Shown here piece by piece: positions 1 to 9,607 of a DNA stretch of 31,583 nt. The notes under the pieces are model-generated. The model saw only the letters and a list, made by a program, of their open reading frames with translations, was not told the origin of the DNA and searched no databases. Position numbers and translations under genes: made by a program. How positions within the stretch are numbered: position 1 is the stretch's first letter; every line of letters starts with the position of its first letter. This DNA is from Pleurotus djamor (taxonomy: Eukaryota; Basidiomycota; Agaricomycetes; Agaricales; Pleurotaceae), in contig JAPEVF010000534.1 of NCBI GenBank assembly GCA_029747585.1, forward strand, positions 1 to 31,583, read 5' to 3'.

Positions 1-729
1 TCCGCAAACCCGTCGCCAAACTTGCAGCAACCTCCCGCCAAAGGAGCCCAAGCAGATCGAACCACCCCAACCCCGCCACCAATCGCGAAGCCCAATCCCT
101 CCAAGCTGACCTCTCTCCCATCCCCTCCTGAATCGTCCCACCTACCCCCTCAAACCTCACANGGACGGCGGTAACCCACCTCTTGAACTTCCCACACCTC
201 AGGTCGTTGTTCCATCCAAGCCTTCCTATCTTTCCCCGTCAGCTTCTAACAAATCCCGAGCCTCCTCGACGTCATTTGCTCCTCTGTCGGCACAAACTCG
301 CGTACCTCGAGCTCAGGTCTGTTCTCTTCTTTTTCTGGCTGTTGTGACACTTTCTCAATTGTTGCTAGCCTCCTCCCTCACATGTCTCGTCGCCCATACC
401 CTCGCATATATTCCCCAATGTACAGTCCAACCTCCCTCCCTTGGTACCGGCACCCTCAACTTCCACGCCCCCTCCGTCCAACATACCTGTAAGCAGACTT
501 GTGGATCCATGACATATCTCTGATGCACCAACAGCCACACCCTTCGGAGCGCAACCCATCTGTCTGGGCTCTCCACCACCAAAGCCTGATTGACGCAATT
601 CTCACCCGCCGTACCGCTATATTGCATCATAGATCTGATATCGAGAAGTGGGAAGCGGACATCGAGGCTATGGAGAGAGCGTTGCACACATCCATTGTTC
701 TGTTCCGCGGCCAGTTTGATCGTACTTAG
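1..729 (+). CDS. Proline-rich protein, 3' end (cut by left edge)
   Basis: The 3' part of a gene that begins left of the window. I read exons 1-316, 369-488 and 535-729, with introns 317-368 and 489-534. The second intron has a strong GTAAGC donor and an ACAG acceptor; the first uses a weaker GTCTGT donor. The protein is rich in Pro, Ser and Thr and looks disordered over about 140 residues. It ends in a short ordered segment of about 60 residues that looks helical (Trp-Ala-Leu-His-His near its start, Asp-Ile-Glu-Lys-Trp-Glu in the middle), followed by TAG at 727-729. The frame shifts by one base around the ambiguous base at 162, which is probably a sequencing or assembly error, because both sides keep the same Pro-rich composition. 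I do not recognise the family. A scaffold or transcription-related role is possible but nothing here shows it. Confidence 0.55.
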
Positions 730-997
730 CAAGGACACTATTTTGCTACCATCTTCCAAATAGTACACTGTCTGTCACGCATGCTTTATACACCACTCAA
801 TGACAATCTTGTGTTTTTGTGTCAGCTTGAGCCGTTTTATCTGCCCAATCAAACACATACCTCTCCCCGGCCAAGCTCCGTCGACCTAACCGGCCATCAC
901 TTAACTATCTGACATTACTCCGCAACGGACGACTGTTACTTGTTACACTTTTGGTATCACGGAACCCCACGTTTGCCTCCCAGTACAACGTAATCTC

Positions 998-2356
998 ATG
1001 AATCCGCTCCCCCCTCCGAGTATCAATTCGGAATTATCGTCCACCTTGCTTGATCCTCCTAGCCTTGTCTCACAACTTCAACGAGTCCATGGGTTGACCA
1101 AGAGGAAACTCCGCGGTGCCAATCCCGCTCGACAACCATTTTTCCGAGAAAAATCTCCCATGACCGTATCACCTTGGCCTCTCCCTTTGCACAATCCGAA
1201 TCTCTGGATACCTCAAACGCAGCTGGGGAATGCAGCGTCAGCAACCTTCCTCAACTGCTTGGAAAGGGGCAGACAGACGGAAGGCATTAGTCCTGGAGTA
1301 ACTGACCTCCGCTTTCACCCCTACAATGAGAAACGAAGGAGTAGGCGCCGTCCTGGCCAGGAATACTCCCGTCGAACGTCTTATTCCTCTTCATCCACGG
1401 AAACGCAAATTTCGACCGAAATGAAACATCGCCCGGCTTCACACTCATCTGTGTGCGATGAGTACATTCCGACATATCAAGTTGTGCCCGGTCCTGAGGT
1501 TGCACGCAATGGCTCAACCGACGACGGCGGGGTTATCCCCCCACCACCCTGGCTTCAGCCTCAGTACGCTTTAGATAAGCTTCACGACGCGCCTGATAAT
1601 AAGCGATTCAATAAGGATGTCACTCCGCCATTTGTTGGACATCTCCTCTACCCGAACACCCTCATTATTAATCCATCCGTGCCTCCAAACACATTGTTTC
1701 TGGAGCATTCACCAGTTGTCCCTCCACACGAAATGGTGTTGAGCACCACGTGCCAACCCCCCACTATTTCACCTCCGAACCGAGAAGTGCAGGCAAAATC
1801 CGCGGCGCCGCTGAATACCCACACGGATTATCATCTCGACGCCCTGCCATATTTTCCACCGAGCGTCGGTGACGAACCCTTTTTCATTGCGGAGGTCTTG
1901 ACACAAAAGCAGCCCTCTGTACAAGTTGAATCCACCAGAGTTTGCATCTCCACGACTCCCAACGACACGAATGTGACATCCGGTTTAGCCATTTCACCCT
2001 CCGGCCTCCAACGTGAAATCCAGCACAAGTCTCACCTTTTCCCTAATCAGCCTATGTCCTACGGGAGCAACTGTCTTACCCATGCCTTCCGAGTGCAGAA
2101 CGACATCATGTCAGCTATTGTTTCTCAGCATGGTGGCTTGTACGCTCGAGATACATCCGACAATGATGATCAGCCATCCGCTATGCAATCTGTGACCCCT
2201 TTCTTACCACGGGACTCGAGTTCGTCATTGGCTGGTTGGGCCGGGTAAGCATCCTATAGTTCTTCCCTCTCGCTTGTCTATAATACGCAAGGCCTGATAT
2301 ACAGCCATAGCGCGCCGCTCAAAAAAGCGGAGACGCATCATCGGATTACGGATTAG
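998..2356 (+). CDS. Disordered Ser/Pro-rich protein, 432 aa, unrecognised
   Basis: An uninterrupted frame of more than 1.2 kb, too long for chance at this base composition. I extend it past the apparent TAA at 2246 by an intron at 2245-2304 (donor GTAAGC, acceptor ATACAG). A second exon, 2305-2356, then stays in frame and ends in TAG. The start is the first ATG of the frame (Met-Asn-Pro-Leu-Pro). The protein has no membrane segment or signal peptide. It is low in hydrophobic clusters and rich in Pro, Ser, Thr and Asn, with an Arg-rich patch near residues 107-125 (Lys-Arg-Arg-Ser-Arg-Arg-Arg) that could act as a nuclear localisation or nucleic-acid-binding signal. It follows another Pro-rich gene by about 270 bases on the same strand, so the two may be related. 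No known domain was recognised. Confidence 0.6.
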
Positions 2357-2641
2357 AAATCATCAGAGCCCTCCTTCATAACTAGAGCACCTCAGACAGC
2401 AAGTAGATGGAGGCTTGAGATCCATCCACTGTAAATACGTTCAAATCGCCGTCTGGCCTGTTTTGTCCTAATACGGTAGAGGTACACGCGTCGCTTTTGT
2501 CATACGTCTTGACGAAACTTACGTACTGGGAGGATCTTTTCATCGGTCAAAGCGTCTCATCTCGTTGCATATCGATTGTGTCAACGGATCCGATATGAAT
2601 TCATACGCATGTTAACAGGCGAGGCCCTACCAGGAGGCGAG

Positions 2642-3574
2642 TTACAAGGGTGATACGTTAGCAACAAAGTCAAGGCTGTACAGAAGATCTTCAAGGAACT
2701 CGCTGGTCGGAATTTCCTCGACGTTCAATGGCATCCACTCTGAGACACATTTAGCACACAATATATGGAGTATACGGGCTGAATTACCTTGGGGACTGGG
2801 TAGGACTGACGCGGCGGCAGGTGAAAGAATATCAATGGGGGAAAGGAGACAATCTTGATCTTCCTGGGACATGCCGACTGGAGCGAGCAGCAGACCCCCG
2901 TCGTGCTGCAAGGGTGACAGACTAGGCCTTGTGCTCAAGACGTCCCCAACAGTCCTTGGACTCTCTATCAGAAGAAATCAGATCGTGAAAATTCTGGAGA
3001 AAAAGAGCCAAACGTTGAGAGCTGGAAGATATCACACGGGATTGATGCTCCGACGCAACCCCCTCCGCGAAACTGGGACCTTCACCGACGTTTACAGCGT
3101 TCCTTCGCACTATACCCGGTTGCGTCCTGTTCAGCGTGAAGAATGGGTATGAAGTCAAGACAACGTTACCGTTCGATGCCGCAGTTCGACGTCGATTTCG
3201 TTGAGCTCTCCGAGTTCTGTGACTCTCAGGAGACGACGAATCGTGATAGCATGTCGGCGGAATTACAAAAGGTCGCCTTTGTGGTTCTTGTGGGAAGAAT
3301 TGAATAGCCCCCAAGTGGGGAATCTGTGGGGGCAGGAGTCGTTGAAGCCTCCGGCGTAGTGCGTCTTCTGAAAGGGGGGAACGATCTTCGTGAAGTAAGT
3401 CATGCGCGTCCGCAATATTTTGAAGGCTGATTTCAGGTCTTCGACGAGCAAGGCGCGCACTTATCCTCAACACATCCTCCGAGTCGAACGACAGTGTGAC
3501 GGGGCCAGTCAACCGATATCCATGTTCAAGGGCAAAGTCGCGAAGCATCGCCCAATCATCTACGACTCGAGCTC
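2642..3574 (-). CDS. Hypothetical basic protein, partly resolved exons
   Basis: A minus-strand frame is open from an acceptor (TTATTAG) at 3575 to about 2922. It begins with a helical-looking part (Trp-Ala-Met-Leu-Arg-Asp-Phe) and continues through an Arg-rich stretch (His-Arg-Thr-Arg-Arg-Ala-Gln-Arg-Asn-Arg-Arg-Arg). Downstream, exons at 2905-2788 and 2739-2642 are joined by a clean 48-base intron (2787-2740, GTAATT...CTCAG) that keeps the frame. They end in an acidic Glu/Leu-rich tail and TAA at 2642-2644. The join between the first long frame and the exon at 2905 is not settled: phase fits if a donor at the Ser-Arg codons near residue 170 is used. Basic centre plus acidic tail is the make-up of many fungal regulators, but I found no homeodomain, zinc cluster or bZIP. 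More exons should lie upstream of 3574. Confidence 0.35.
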
Positions 3575-4482
3575 CTAATAAGGCAGGAAAAAATCAAGAA
3601 AGTGCGCACCAGGAGGTCGGGTGTTTCGACGGATTCGCGAATGATACGTAGGGCGAACGATAGTCACGACTTGTCGTACCATGAGTACGGGGAGACTATG
3701 TAGAGTGCTCAGTCATGTCTATGATACGCTCCTTTTCTATGGACTGTGTTGTTTGCAACGAGGAAACGCATGCCCAGGCAGTTTGCCCTGTGTCAAGTTT
3801 GAAGCCCTACTGAAGCAGATCTTACCGATCAGGCCAAGTTCACACGTTGCCTAATAATCGTTATCGTGGGCGGTATTCGTGATATCAAGGTTGCTTGCTG
3901 CAAATTCTGCGAAACGTGTGAGTTACAGAACCCGGAGAAACCCCTCACGAACGATGTACTAGGAGCTCCCGAAATGCAGCGTTCTAGTTCCAAGAACGTC
4001 CTCCGCGTCCATGCTATCGTGGTTTGCACAGAGTCAATGTCAATCTAATACACCCAAATCCGCTCCAAGCTAACACCCTTCCGCTCCGCCGTCGCTTTGA
4101 GCGATCCACATTAGGGGATGAATATGCCACACGATATCATCCCCCAACGCCTCGGTCCAGCACTATCATGACGTTCTGTAGTGATGTCTTGTTCTCTGAA
4201 TAATCCGGATTGATCGTGTAAGCCCATGATCAGTCAAATCTTCGGTATCTATTCGTTCGCCCACTGTTCTCATTTCTTACGCTTAGGAAACCCTTGTTGC
4301 ACTCTCCGTCTACCACCGGAAGATGGAAGACGAAGATACTGATGATGGGCACATAGATGTCCATGTCAGCACATTGATTTGGTACGTCATTATGCGAATT
4401 TGCAGTTGGTCATGGGGGGTCTTTTGAGTTTCGTTGAGCGTCATCTGGGGTTTCCCCATCTCAACGTTCACGTATCTACGGC
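3575..4482. other. Stretch without a supported gene; Cys-rich scraps on plus strand
   Basis: No gene can be supported. Short plus-strand frames are protein-like: one near 3718-3810 with a Cys-Val-Val-Cys pair, one near 3869-4048 with Cys-Cys-Lys-Phe-Cys-Glu-Thr-Cys, and an open segment at 4287-4380 bounded by a TTAG acceptor and a GTACGT donor. They could be exons or relics of a zinc-binding protein, but I could not join them in phase. Confidence 0.2.
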
Positions 4483-5426
4483 TCATACGAACCTTAGCTC
4501 ATCTAGTACTAAATACAGAGCCTCGTTCCACCTGCTGTCCGACAAATAGCACTGGCGTTTCTTGAACTTGATATCGTAGCCAGCCGGGTATGTACGAGGT
4601 TTTGTGCAGGGACTGGTGTCTCCCAGGGCAAACGCTCGTCCGTTGGTCATGCTAACGGGATACCATGAGAGAGACGGACGTATAAAGAGGTGGAAAAGAT
4701 ACCTTGTCCAGAATGCCCACGACCATCTTTTCCTAGCGATAAGAGCGTGAGTACACCAGGTACTCATATTTGTCATTGGAAAGATGGCATCCTTGTCACT
4801 TCCTCGATAATACGAACTCGAATACTTACCTTGCGTGGTACAGCTACGCATATGCCACGCCCCGTATTGACTGGTCAAAACGACCCAGTACCACGTAATC
4901 ACCGCCAAGGAACGCGACCTTGGAAATTCCTAAGTTATAAGCAAGTTATAAGTGAGCGTTTCCAGCCCAAGCGCGCAAAGGTGCACGTGCCCGCCATAGG
5001 CTCTAGGACAAAATGCTCTTTCCTCCGCAAATCTCTCATCCGACGATTCGTTTCACATCGCCTCTGCATGGTACGTCATTCGACTCATGTTCGGGCATCC
5101 TTCCTGAGTCCCCGACATCGAGGTTGCAGGTATGGCTGGGGACTTACCACCCACATCACTCAAAAGCTCGAGTAGGCAGTGAACGCCGGAGCGCTGGTCA
5201 AAAGAAGCTATACGCCTGTGTTCGTATAGTGTCGTACCGCCCGGGACCAAGTTCTCAAGACGCTACCGCTACATCGAGATATGACGAATTCGAGCAAGGG
5301 ATCGTCTCCATGGGCCGAATTCTCGAGAGCACCAGAAACACACCAGTGATGGCTGGGTGACAACGGATCACCTTGTTTGATGGTATATGAGTGGTTTCGT
5401 ATGCTTGGAACGAAGGAATCGCTCAC
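4483..5426 (-). other. Possible minus-strand exon cluster, unresolved
   Basis: Several minus-strand segments read like protein and carry plausible splice sites. One open segment spans 5426-5208. A second frame is open from about 5250 and ends at a GTAAGT donor near 5140, with an acceptor near 5098. A last segment (about 4650-4483) ends in Leu-Val-Leu-Asp-Glu-Leu-Arg-Phe-Val before TGA, preceded by an intron with donor GTATCT and acceptor CGTTAG. I could not join these into one frame, so they may belong to a decayed gene or to a gene whose exons I mis-set. No family was recognised. The long plus-strand frame at 4690-5175 over the same stretch is treated as a shadow. Confidence 0.2.
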
Positions 5427-5432
5427 TTGTGT

Positions 5433-6111
5433 CTATATTTCGTGTTTAGCTCCAAATCCGCGAAAATCTGAATAGAAACGCTCGCCAGATACAACAGCAT
5501 CAGCTTGCTCCCGGTCCACAAGCGCGTCCACAGCCGAGCTTGCTGAAGGCTCGGCTGGGATTATGACATTTCCGTCTGGGTCCCCGAAATCTTCAATCTT
5601 CAGTTTTATAGGCTCAAATCCTAGTCGATCAGCTGGATCTTTGAGGGAAGTCGTACTCAATACCGGTTACTCAGCACTGACATCGATGTAGAGGACAGTA
5701 CCTTGGTTCACCCCCTCCTTCAAATGGACGAACACCGAAACGCTGGCTGACGAAACTTGCATCCCATAGTTGATACGCCACCCATGTATGTGTTTGTGAG
5801 AGGGTAGGACGAAGTTTCAGACCTTCGACCTTGATCGTCCCCTCCTTAGTCGAAGATCTGCAAAGTGCTGAGAATGCCGAGAGAGAGACGGGGGATCGAA
5901 GGTAGAGCCCGTACGAAGCATATGTGAGTGGAATCCGCTGTTCTTGTCTGTCTAGCTCACGATTCTTCGATTTTTTGATTTTACCCCTCCCTGTGCTTGA
6001 TTGGACGTTATCTGTTCGGCTCTAACGTTACGGGTCCTCAAAGATATGTGATAGGCACATTTTCCTCTGTGTTCACGAAAGCCTGACCGAAGGATTTAGA
6101 TGTTCAGCCAT
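5433..6111 (-). CDS. Unrecognised 188-aa protein, three exons
   Basis: Three minus-strand exons join in phase: 6111-6088, 6021-5702 and 5655-5433. The introns are 6087-6022 (66 bases) and 5701-5656 (46 bases, donor GTACTG, acceptor TTGAG). The reading starts at an ATG (Met-Ala-Glu-His-Leu-Asn-Pro-Ser) and ends in TAG at 5435-5433. The first part is basic (Gly-Arg-Gly-Lys-Ile-Lys-Lys-Ser-Lys), and the middle has a compact aromatic block (His-Thr-Trp-Val-Ala-Tyr-Gln-Leu-Trp-Asp). The last third is acidic and Ala-rich (Val-Asp-Ala-Leu-Val-Asp-Arg-Glu-Gln-Ala-Asp). There is no signal peptide or membrane span. The first donor (GTCAGG) is weak, so the short first exon is the least certain part. The layout of the middle segment loosely recalls fungal FunK1-type kinases, but no kinase motif is present and I do not assign that family. 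Confidence 0.45.
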
Positions 6112-6896
6112 GCTTGGCTACGCGTGTCCAATTGACCTAACCACGTGACCTCTCCCTCGCTCGCCGTATCCTCCACATCGAAACGCCGCCTCCAGCAGCG
6201 ATACACCTTGGTGCTACATGCCTACGCTAACTCTGATCGTGTTTGCGAAGGGTTTGAAGAGGAATTGGTGTTGTCGTTGAACGTTGAGGATTCGCCTCCC
6301 AATGAAGGATGAAAATTACGGATTTCTTGATTGAGACTGGCGTTTCGCCGCGTTTGAGGGTGGGTGTTTGTTAGTCGATCGTATCCTTTTTGCGGTTTTT
6401 GCGACGCTGTTGCCGACTAACGGATGCGTCGTAGCGATGTGGTGTATGGCCTGGGTAAACAACGGGCGGTGCGCTGCGACTTGATGCGTCGGTTCCGTAG
6501 CTGTTGAGCCTACTTCCCGCACCACACACTTTCTCCGCACCGGAGCGGGGCATGCTGCATTTGGCTGCAGCCATGGGAGTACGAGGGCTTTGAATTGCGC
6601 AGTCGCAGTGTATGATGCATGAACATACGAAGGCCCATCCGTAAGGAATGAAATGTATCTATTCCCCTGACTTTTCTACTGTACATTGTGTCAATATAGG
6701 TTCCTCTCAATTATGCTCTCCATCATTTGAGAGCCAAGAAATATACTGAAAAAGCCATGAAGAGCTTCCCTCAAAGGTAGTGAGAGAACTCACAGTCAAG
6801 GACGAAATGCTTGCTCCACCGCCCAGACGACAAAGCTCGTTCAGTAGTTTCCAACCTTTCGAGCCTCTCAATCCTGGTTCCTGTGATTATTGGACG
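6112..6896. other. Intergenic stretch, no supported gene
   Basis: Only short overlapping frames on both strands are present, with neither splice structure nor recognisable sequence. The part near 6111-6300 would be the promoter region of the minus-strand gene ending at 5433. Confidence 0.4.
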
Positions 6897-7340
6897 TCAA
6901 AGACTTACAAAAGTGAGCCCGCCAACGTTGAGAACATTTAGCACATCCCTGCCATTGATGCGCACTACCTCACAATCTGCGTTGTCGACGTCGATTCGGT
7001 ACTCCATTCGAGAGCCATTTCCACCAGCGTATGCATATAATAACGCGGACATCGCTCCAGATCCAACGTTGCTTTCCATTATACGTGTTAGTTGATCGCT
7101 GAAGATGCGAAAGATATCCTCGTACCAGTCCCAAATAACGACGTTGGCCATCGTATCTATAATCCCTCTGTACAGCATGCGGGCATGAAGAAATGCCGCT
7201 ATAGCTTCAGCGACGTCGATGTGAGCTGAGGTGTAGAGGGCTACCATGTCGTCGTGGTTATCGAAAGAGTTGAATTGAATGGAGAATCCGGCATCAGAAT
7301 CCGGCATCAGAATCCGGCCCACGCTTCTGATACGTCGCAT
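6897..7340 (-). CDS. Hypothetical protein exon, 147 codons
   Basis: A minus-strand frame opens with ATG (Met-Arg-Arg-Ile-Arg-Ser) and runs 147 codons. Its sequence reads like a folded protein: an amphipathic helix (Val-Ala-Glu-Ala-Ile-Ala-Ala-Phe-Leu-His), an aromatic patch (Ile-Trp-Asp-Trp-Tyr-Glu-Asp-Ile-Phe) and a beta-like end. A GTAAGT donor sits right before the stop (g at about 6908), so the gene may continue into another exon; a plausible one lies at 6870-6740. A 13-base tandem repeat falls in the first 20 codons. Because 13 is not a multiple of 3, changes in repeat number would shift the frame, so the true start may lie downstream. No family was recognised. Confidence 0.3.
   Translation of the reverse strand: MRRIRSVGRILMPDSDAGFSIQFNSFDNHDDMVALYTSAHIDVAEAIAAFLHARMLYRGIIDTMANVVIWDWYEDIFRIFSDQLTRIMESNVGSGAMSALLYAYAGGNGSRMEYRIDVDNADCEVVRINGRDVLNVLNVGGLTFVSL
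7283..7317. repeat. 13-base tandem repeat, about 2.7 copies
   Basis: The unit AGAATCCGGCATC is repeated head to tail without a mismatch (7283-7295, 7296-7308, partial copy 7309-7317). It overlaps the 5' end of the possible minus-strand coding exon. Confidence 0.9.
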
Positions 7341-7371
7341 ATCAATAACTTCAGGTTGGATGCTGACAACT

Positions 7372-7445
7372 TCAGAGATAGTCTAACGGTCGAAGGCGCT
7401 TGTTTTCAGCCCATGTGGCTTTGAGTTCAAGCCTTGCTATGTGAG
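7372..7445 (+). pseudogene. Degenerate tRNA-Glu(UUC)-like sequence
   Basis: The stretch matches the eukaryotic tRNA-Glu pattern at key places. TAGTCTAACGG fits the A box and D arm, and the D stem GTCT/AGGC pairs. An anticodon loop TTTTCAG at 7401-7407 gives anticodon TTC at the right distance. TTCAAGC sits where the T loop (B box) belongs, and a T5 tract follows at 7449-7453, as after RNA polymerase III genes. The acceptor stem, anticodon stem and T stem do not pair well, so a working tRNA is unlikely. This is either a decayed tRNA gene or the head of a tRNA-derived SINE. Confidence 0.35.
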
Positions 7446-7453
7446 TTATTTTT

Positions 7454-8744
7454 CTACCTCCCTCTCCCTTTTCGAACTTATTTTGCCACCCTCCTTTCAC
7501 TCTTTAGCCGGTGTAGCGTGTGTATGCGACCATATCGCAAAAAACACCTCCTCCTAAACGGGTGAAGAAGGCAAATGTATTCACTATATCCTCCAAAATT
7601 TTGTAAGCCATTGCCCGCAGTGTCTTTGATCTCTCACGCACCTGTTCCATCAACCATCTTCTCCCTCAACCACCACGACGACGACCCTTCCATCCCCGCT
7701 TTCCCCACAAACTCCCTTTTCATCTCGTCCACCTTTCCCCTCATCTGCGCTCCAGGCACAGCCAACTCAATTCCCGTTTTCACGTCGCACCCACCTTCCC
7801 TCCCATCACGACTAGCCGCCCTCCTTCAAGTTCTCCCCTCCTCCGCCCCTCCAGTCACGAAAATGCGCTCAACTTAACCTTACGCAATAATACGCACGCA
7901 TCCTCTACTTGAATGCATGCCGAACAGCCGACCTCCAACTCCTGCACCCTCTTCTCAGCACACAAATGACTTGAAATGACGGAACGAAGGTGTAGATGGT
8001 AGTCGGGTCAGTGGTACGTTTCGAGTCCTCCTGCGCCGTGAACGTTGTACTCACCCGCAAACCAAGTTGACCAAGGCACGCCCCACAACACACCACCCTA
8101 TCCCTCTACTCCGTTCCTTGCGCCCCGCCCCTTCCAGTCCTTTACAAGATATTCCACGTTCTTTGCGGCGCCAGCAGCCTGCCGTAAATATCATGATGAA
8201 CATGGCCGACGGCTCGATGGAGTAGGAATGGGAGCTTACCTTGGTCGGAAGGGAGGTGGTTGTGTTGATGTGGAGAACCATGGGTAGGCTGGATGGGATC
8301 GGATTGGTACCAAAGCAAGTAGCCGTTTTCGTCAACGGATCACTCACTCGTTGTTCCCTACCCACCCAATATATCTTTGCTCACAAACATTTATGCGTAT
8401 CGAAGCCATTCGGCGACAACGATACGTGAGGTGCGCTGCAAGTATTGATGTCAGCCTCTCATAAACACACAACGTAACCGAAGATAGGAATGCATTGTAC
8501 ACTTGCACCAAGTACCGTCGTACCAAACACGCAAAATCAAGAGTTTCTGGTCGGAAGGACAGAGTGGTCATTTGGAACCTGCAGATTGATAAGGTAAGTA
8601 CTCGGCTTCATCACAAGGAGCAAATCGCGAAAAAGTGAGTATTCAGGCACTCGAGGACGTCGGAGAGACATACATACAACTTTATCAACGTCATAGATTG
8701 CTTGGTATAACGACGTGTGTCCCATCAATTTCCCTCAACAGACT
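7454..8744. other. Long stretch without a supported gene
   Basis: The plus strand has an open pyrimidine-rich frame (7575-7877, Pro/Ser-rich) and the minus strand another (8365-8051). Neither shows clear splice sites, domain features or a partner exon, and both follow the strong C/T bias of the strand. I see no RNA gene. It may contain relics, but nothing I can name. Confidence 0.3.
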
Positions 8745-8750
8745 CCTGAG

Positions 8751-8910
8751 GAAACCAACGGTTTCTTTGGGAATTTCACGAAACCGTCTGAAATCAAAAA
8801 ATTCCCAGAGAAACCGCGAGTTTCCTTACGGATCCTTTGGGAGTTTCATGAAACCGAGAAATTTCCAAAGGATCCGTAAGGAAACTGGCGGTTTCTTTGG
8901 GAATTTCGCG
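8751..8910. repeat. Fold-back repeat of GGTTTC/GAAACC modules
   Basis: A perfect inverted repeat has 21-base arms at 8820-8840 and 8865-8885, separated by a 24-base loop. The loop itself holds a perfect 12-base palindrome, GTTTCATGAAAC (8843-8854). Flanking the hairpin are two direct copies of GGTTTCTTTGGGAATTTC (8760-8777 and 8890-8907), part of a 30-base repeat with few mismatches (8751-8780 and 8881-8910). The whole block is made of short GGTTTC, GGGAATTTC and GGATCC words in both orientations. It codes for nothing convincing. It may be a MITE or a snap-back non-autonomous element. Confidence 0.8.
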
Positions 8911-9049
8911 ATTTTGGGCTTTTCCATCGGATCCTTTGTTTCCTTACCAGGATTCCTTGCGAATTCTAGCGAAACTCCTTTTTCCTTTTGTCTCTCTGCT
9001 CACACTCGTGCCCTCCTTTGTCCCTTGGACGTTGCTGTTGCCGTTGCCG

Positions 9050-9143
9050 TCCCTCTCCTCTCCCCTCCCCTCCCCTCTCCCCTCTCAGCTCCCCTCTCTC
9101 CCCTCTCTCCCCTCTCCCTCCCCTCCCTTCTCTCCTCTCTTCC
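9050..9143 (+). repeat. Pyrimidine tract (CCCTCTCC microsatellite-like)
   Basis: Ninety-four bases are pure C/T apart from one AG at 9087-9088. They are built of irregular CCCT, CTCT and CCCTCT units. Such mirror-symmetric homopyrimidine DNA can form triplex (H-DNA) structures. The open frames through it on both strands are compositional artefacts. Confidence 0.9.
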
Positions 9144-9214
9144 GGCCCAGAACCAAACTGGTTTGTCTCCTTCATATGCGAACCGCGTTCCGTACTTGAG
9201 GCGAAAATATCTGT

Positions 9215-9607
9215 AGAGTATTTTGACGGTGGCGGGGTTTCATACTTGCAAAATACTAGCGGTGAAATTATCTTACAAGTATTGATCGGCTAAGTCAGTT
9301 TCATACTTTCATTATACTCGAGGACAAAGCATCTTGACAGTATGAAAGAAAAATACCAATAAAATAATTTTAAAATACCTTTTCGTAAAGTATGGGTGAT
9401 TAGTAATCAATACTTTGTTTCGTACTTGAGTCACAAGTATTTGTGAAGTATCCGATCAACATACTTTCATGATAACTCACAAATACTTTCGTGCGAAGTA
9501 GGATGGATTAGTAATCAATACTTTAAATCCTACTTTAGGCAAAACTATTTAAATACTTTTTTTCGTACTCTTAGCATACCTCACACGATAGTATGCTAAG
9601 AGTACGA
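9215..9607. repeat. AT-rich block of ATACTT/AAGTAT words
   Basis: This 400-base AT-rich block repeats TACTT and ATACTTT, in both orientations, well over ten times. It contains an identical 19-base direct repeat GATTAGTAATCAATACTTT (9398-9416 and 9506-9524). It carries no gene. Composition changes sharply on both sides, so it looks like an inserted or locally expanded element rather than ordinary intergenic DNA. Confidence 0.75.
9563..9607. repeat. Perfect 17-base inverted repeat
   Basis: TCGTACTCTTAGCATAC (9563-9579) and its exact reverse complement (9591-9607) are separated by 11 bases. This strong hairpin closes the AT-rich block on its right side. Confidence 0.9.

Noticed and set aside
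2642..3574. Mating-type homeodomain gene
   Set aside because: The basic region was suggestive, but there is no Trp-Phe-x-Asn-x-Arg homeodomain signature.
3868..4048. Cys-rich frame as a RING or zinc-ribbon gene
   Set aside because: Cys spacing does not complete a known finger, and the exons do not join in phase.
4690..5175. Plus-strand frame of 161 codons
   Set aside because: It lies over minus-strand segments with better splice sites. It is Arg/Ser-rich text typical of a shadow frame.
8635..9293. Overlapping plus-strand frames of 100-190 codons through the repeat island
   Set aside because: They follow the fold-back repeat and the C/T tract. The Leu/Pro/Ser-rich text is compositional, in all three frames at once.
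9215..9607. Inserted mitochondrial DNA
   Set aside because: AT-rich, but no mitochondrial gene or tRNA was seen; repeated ATACTT words fit an element better.
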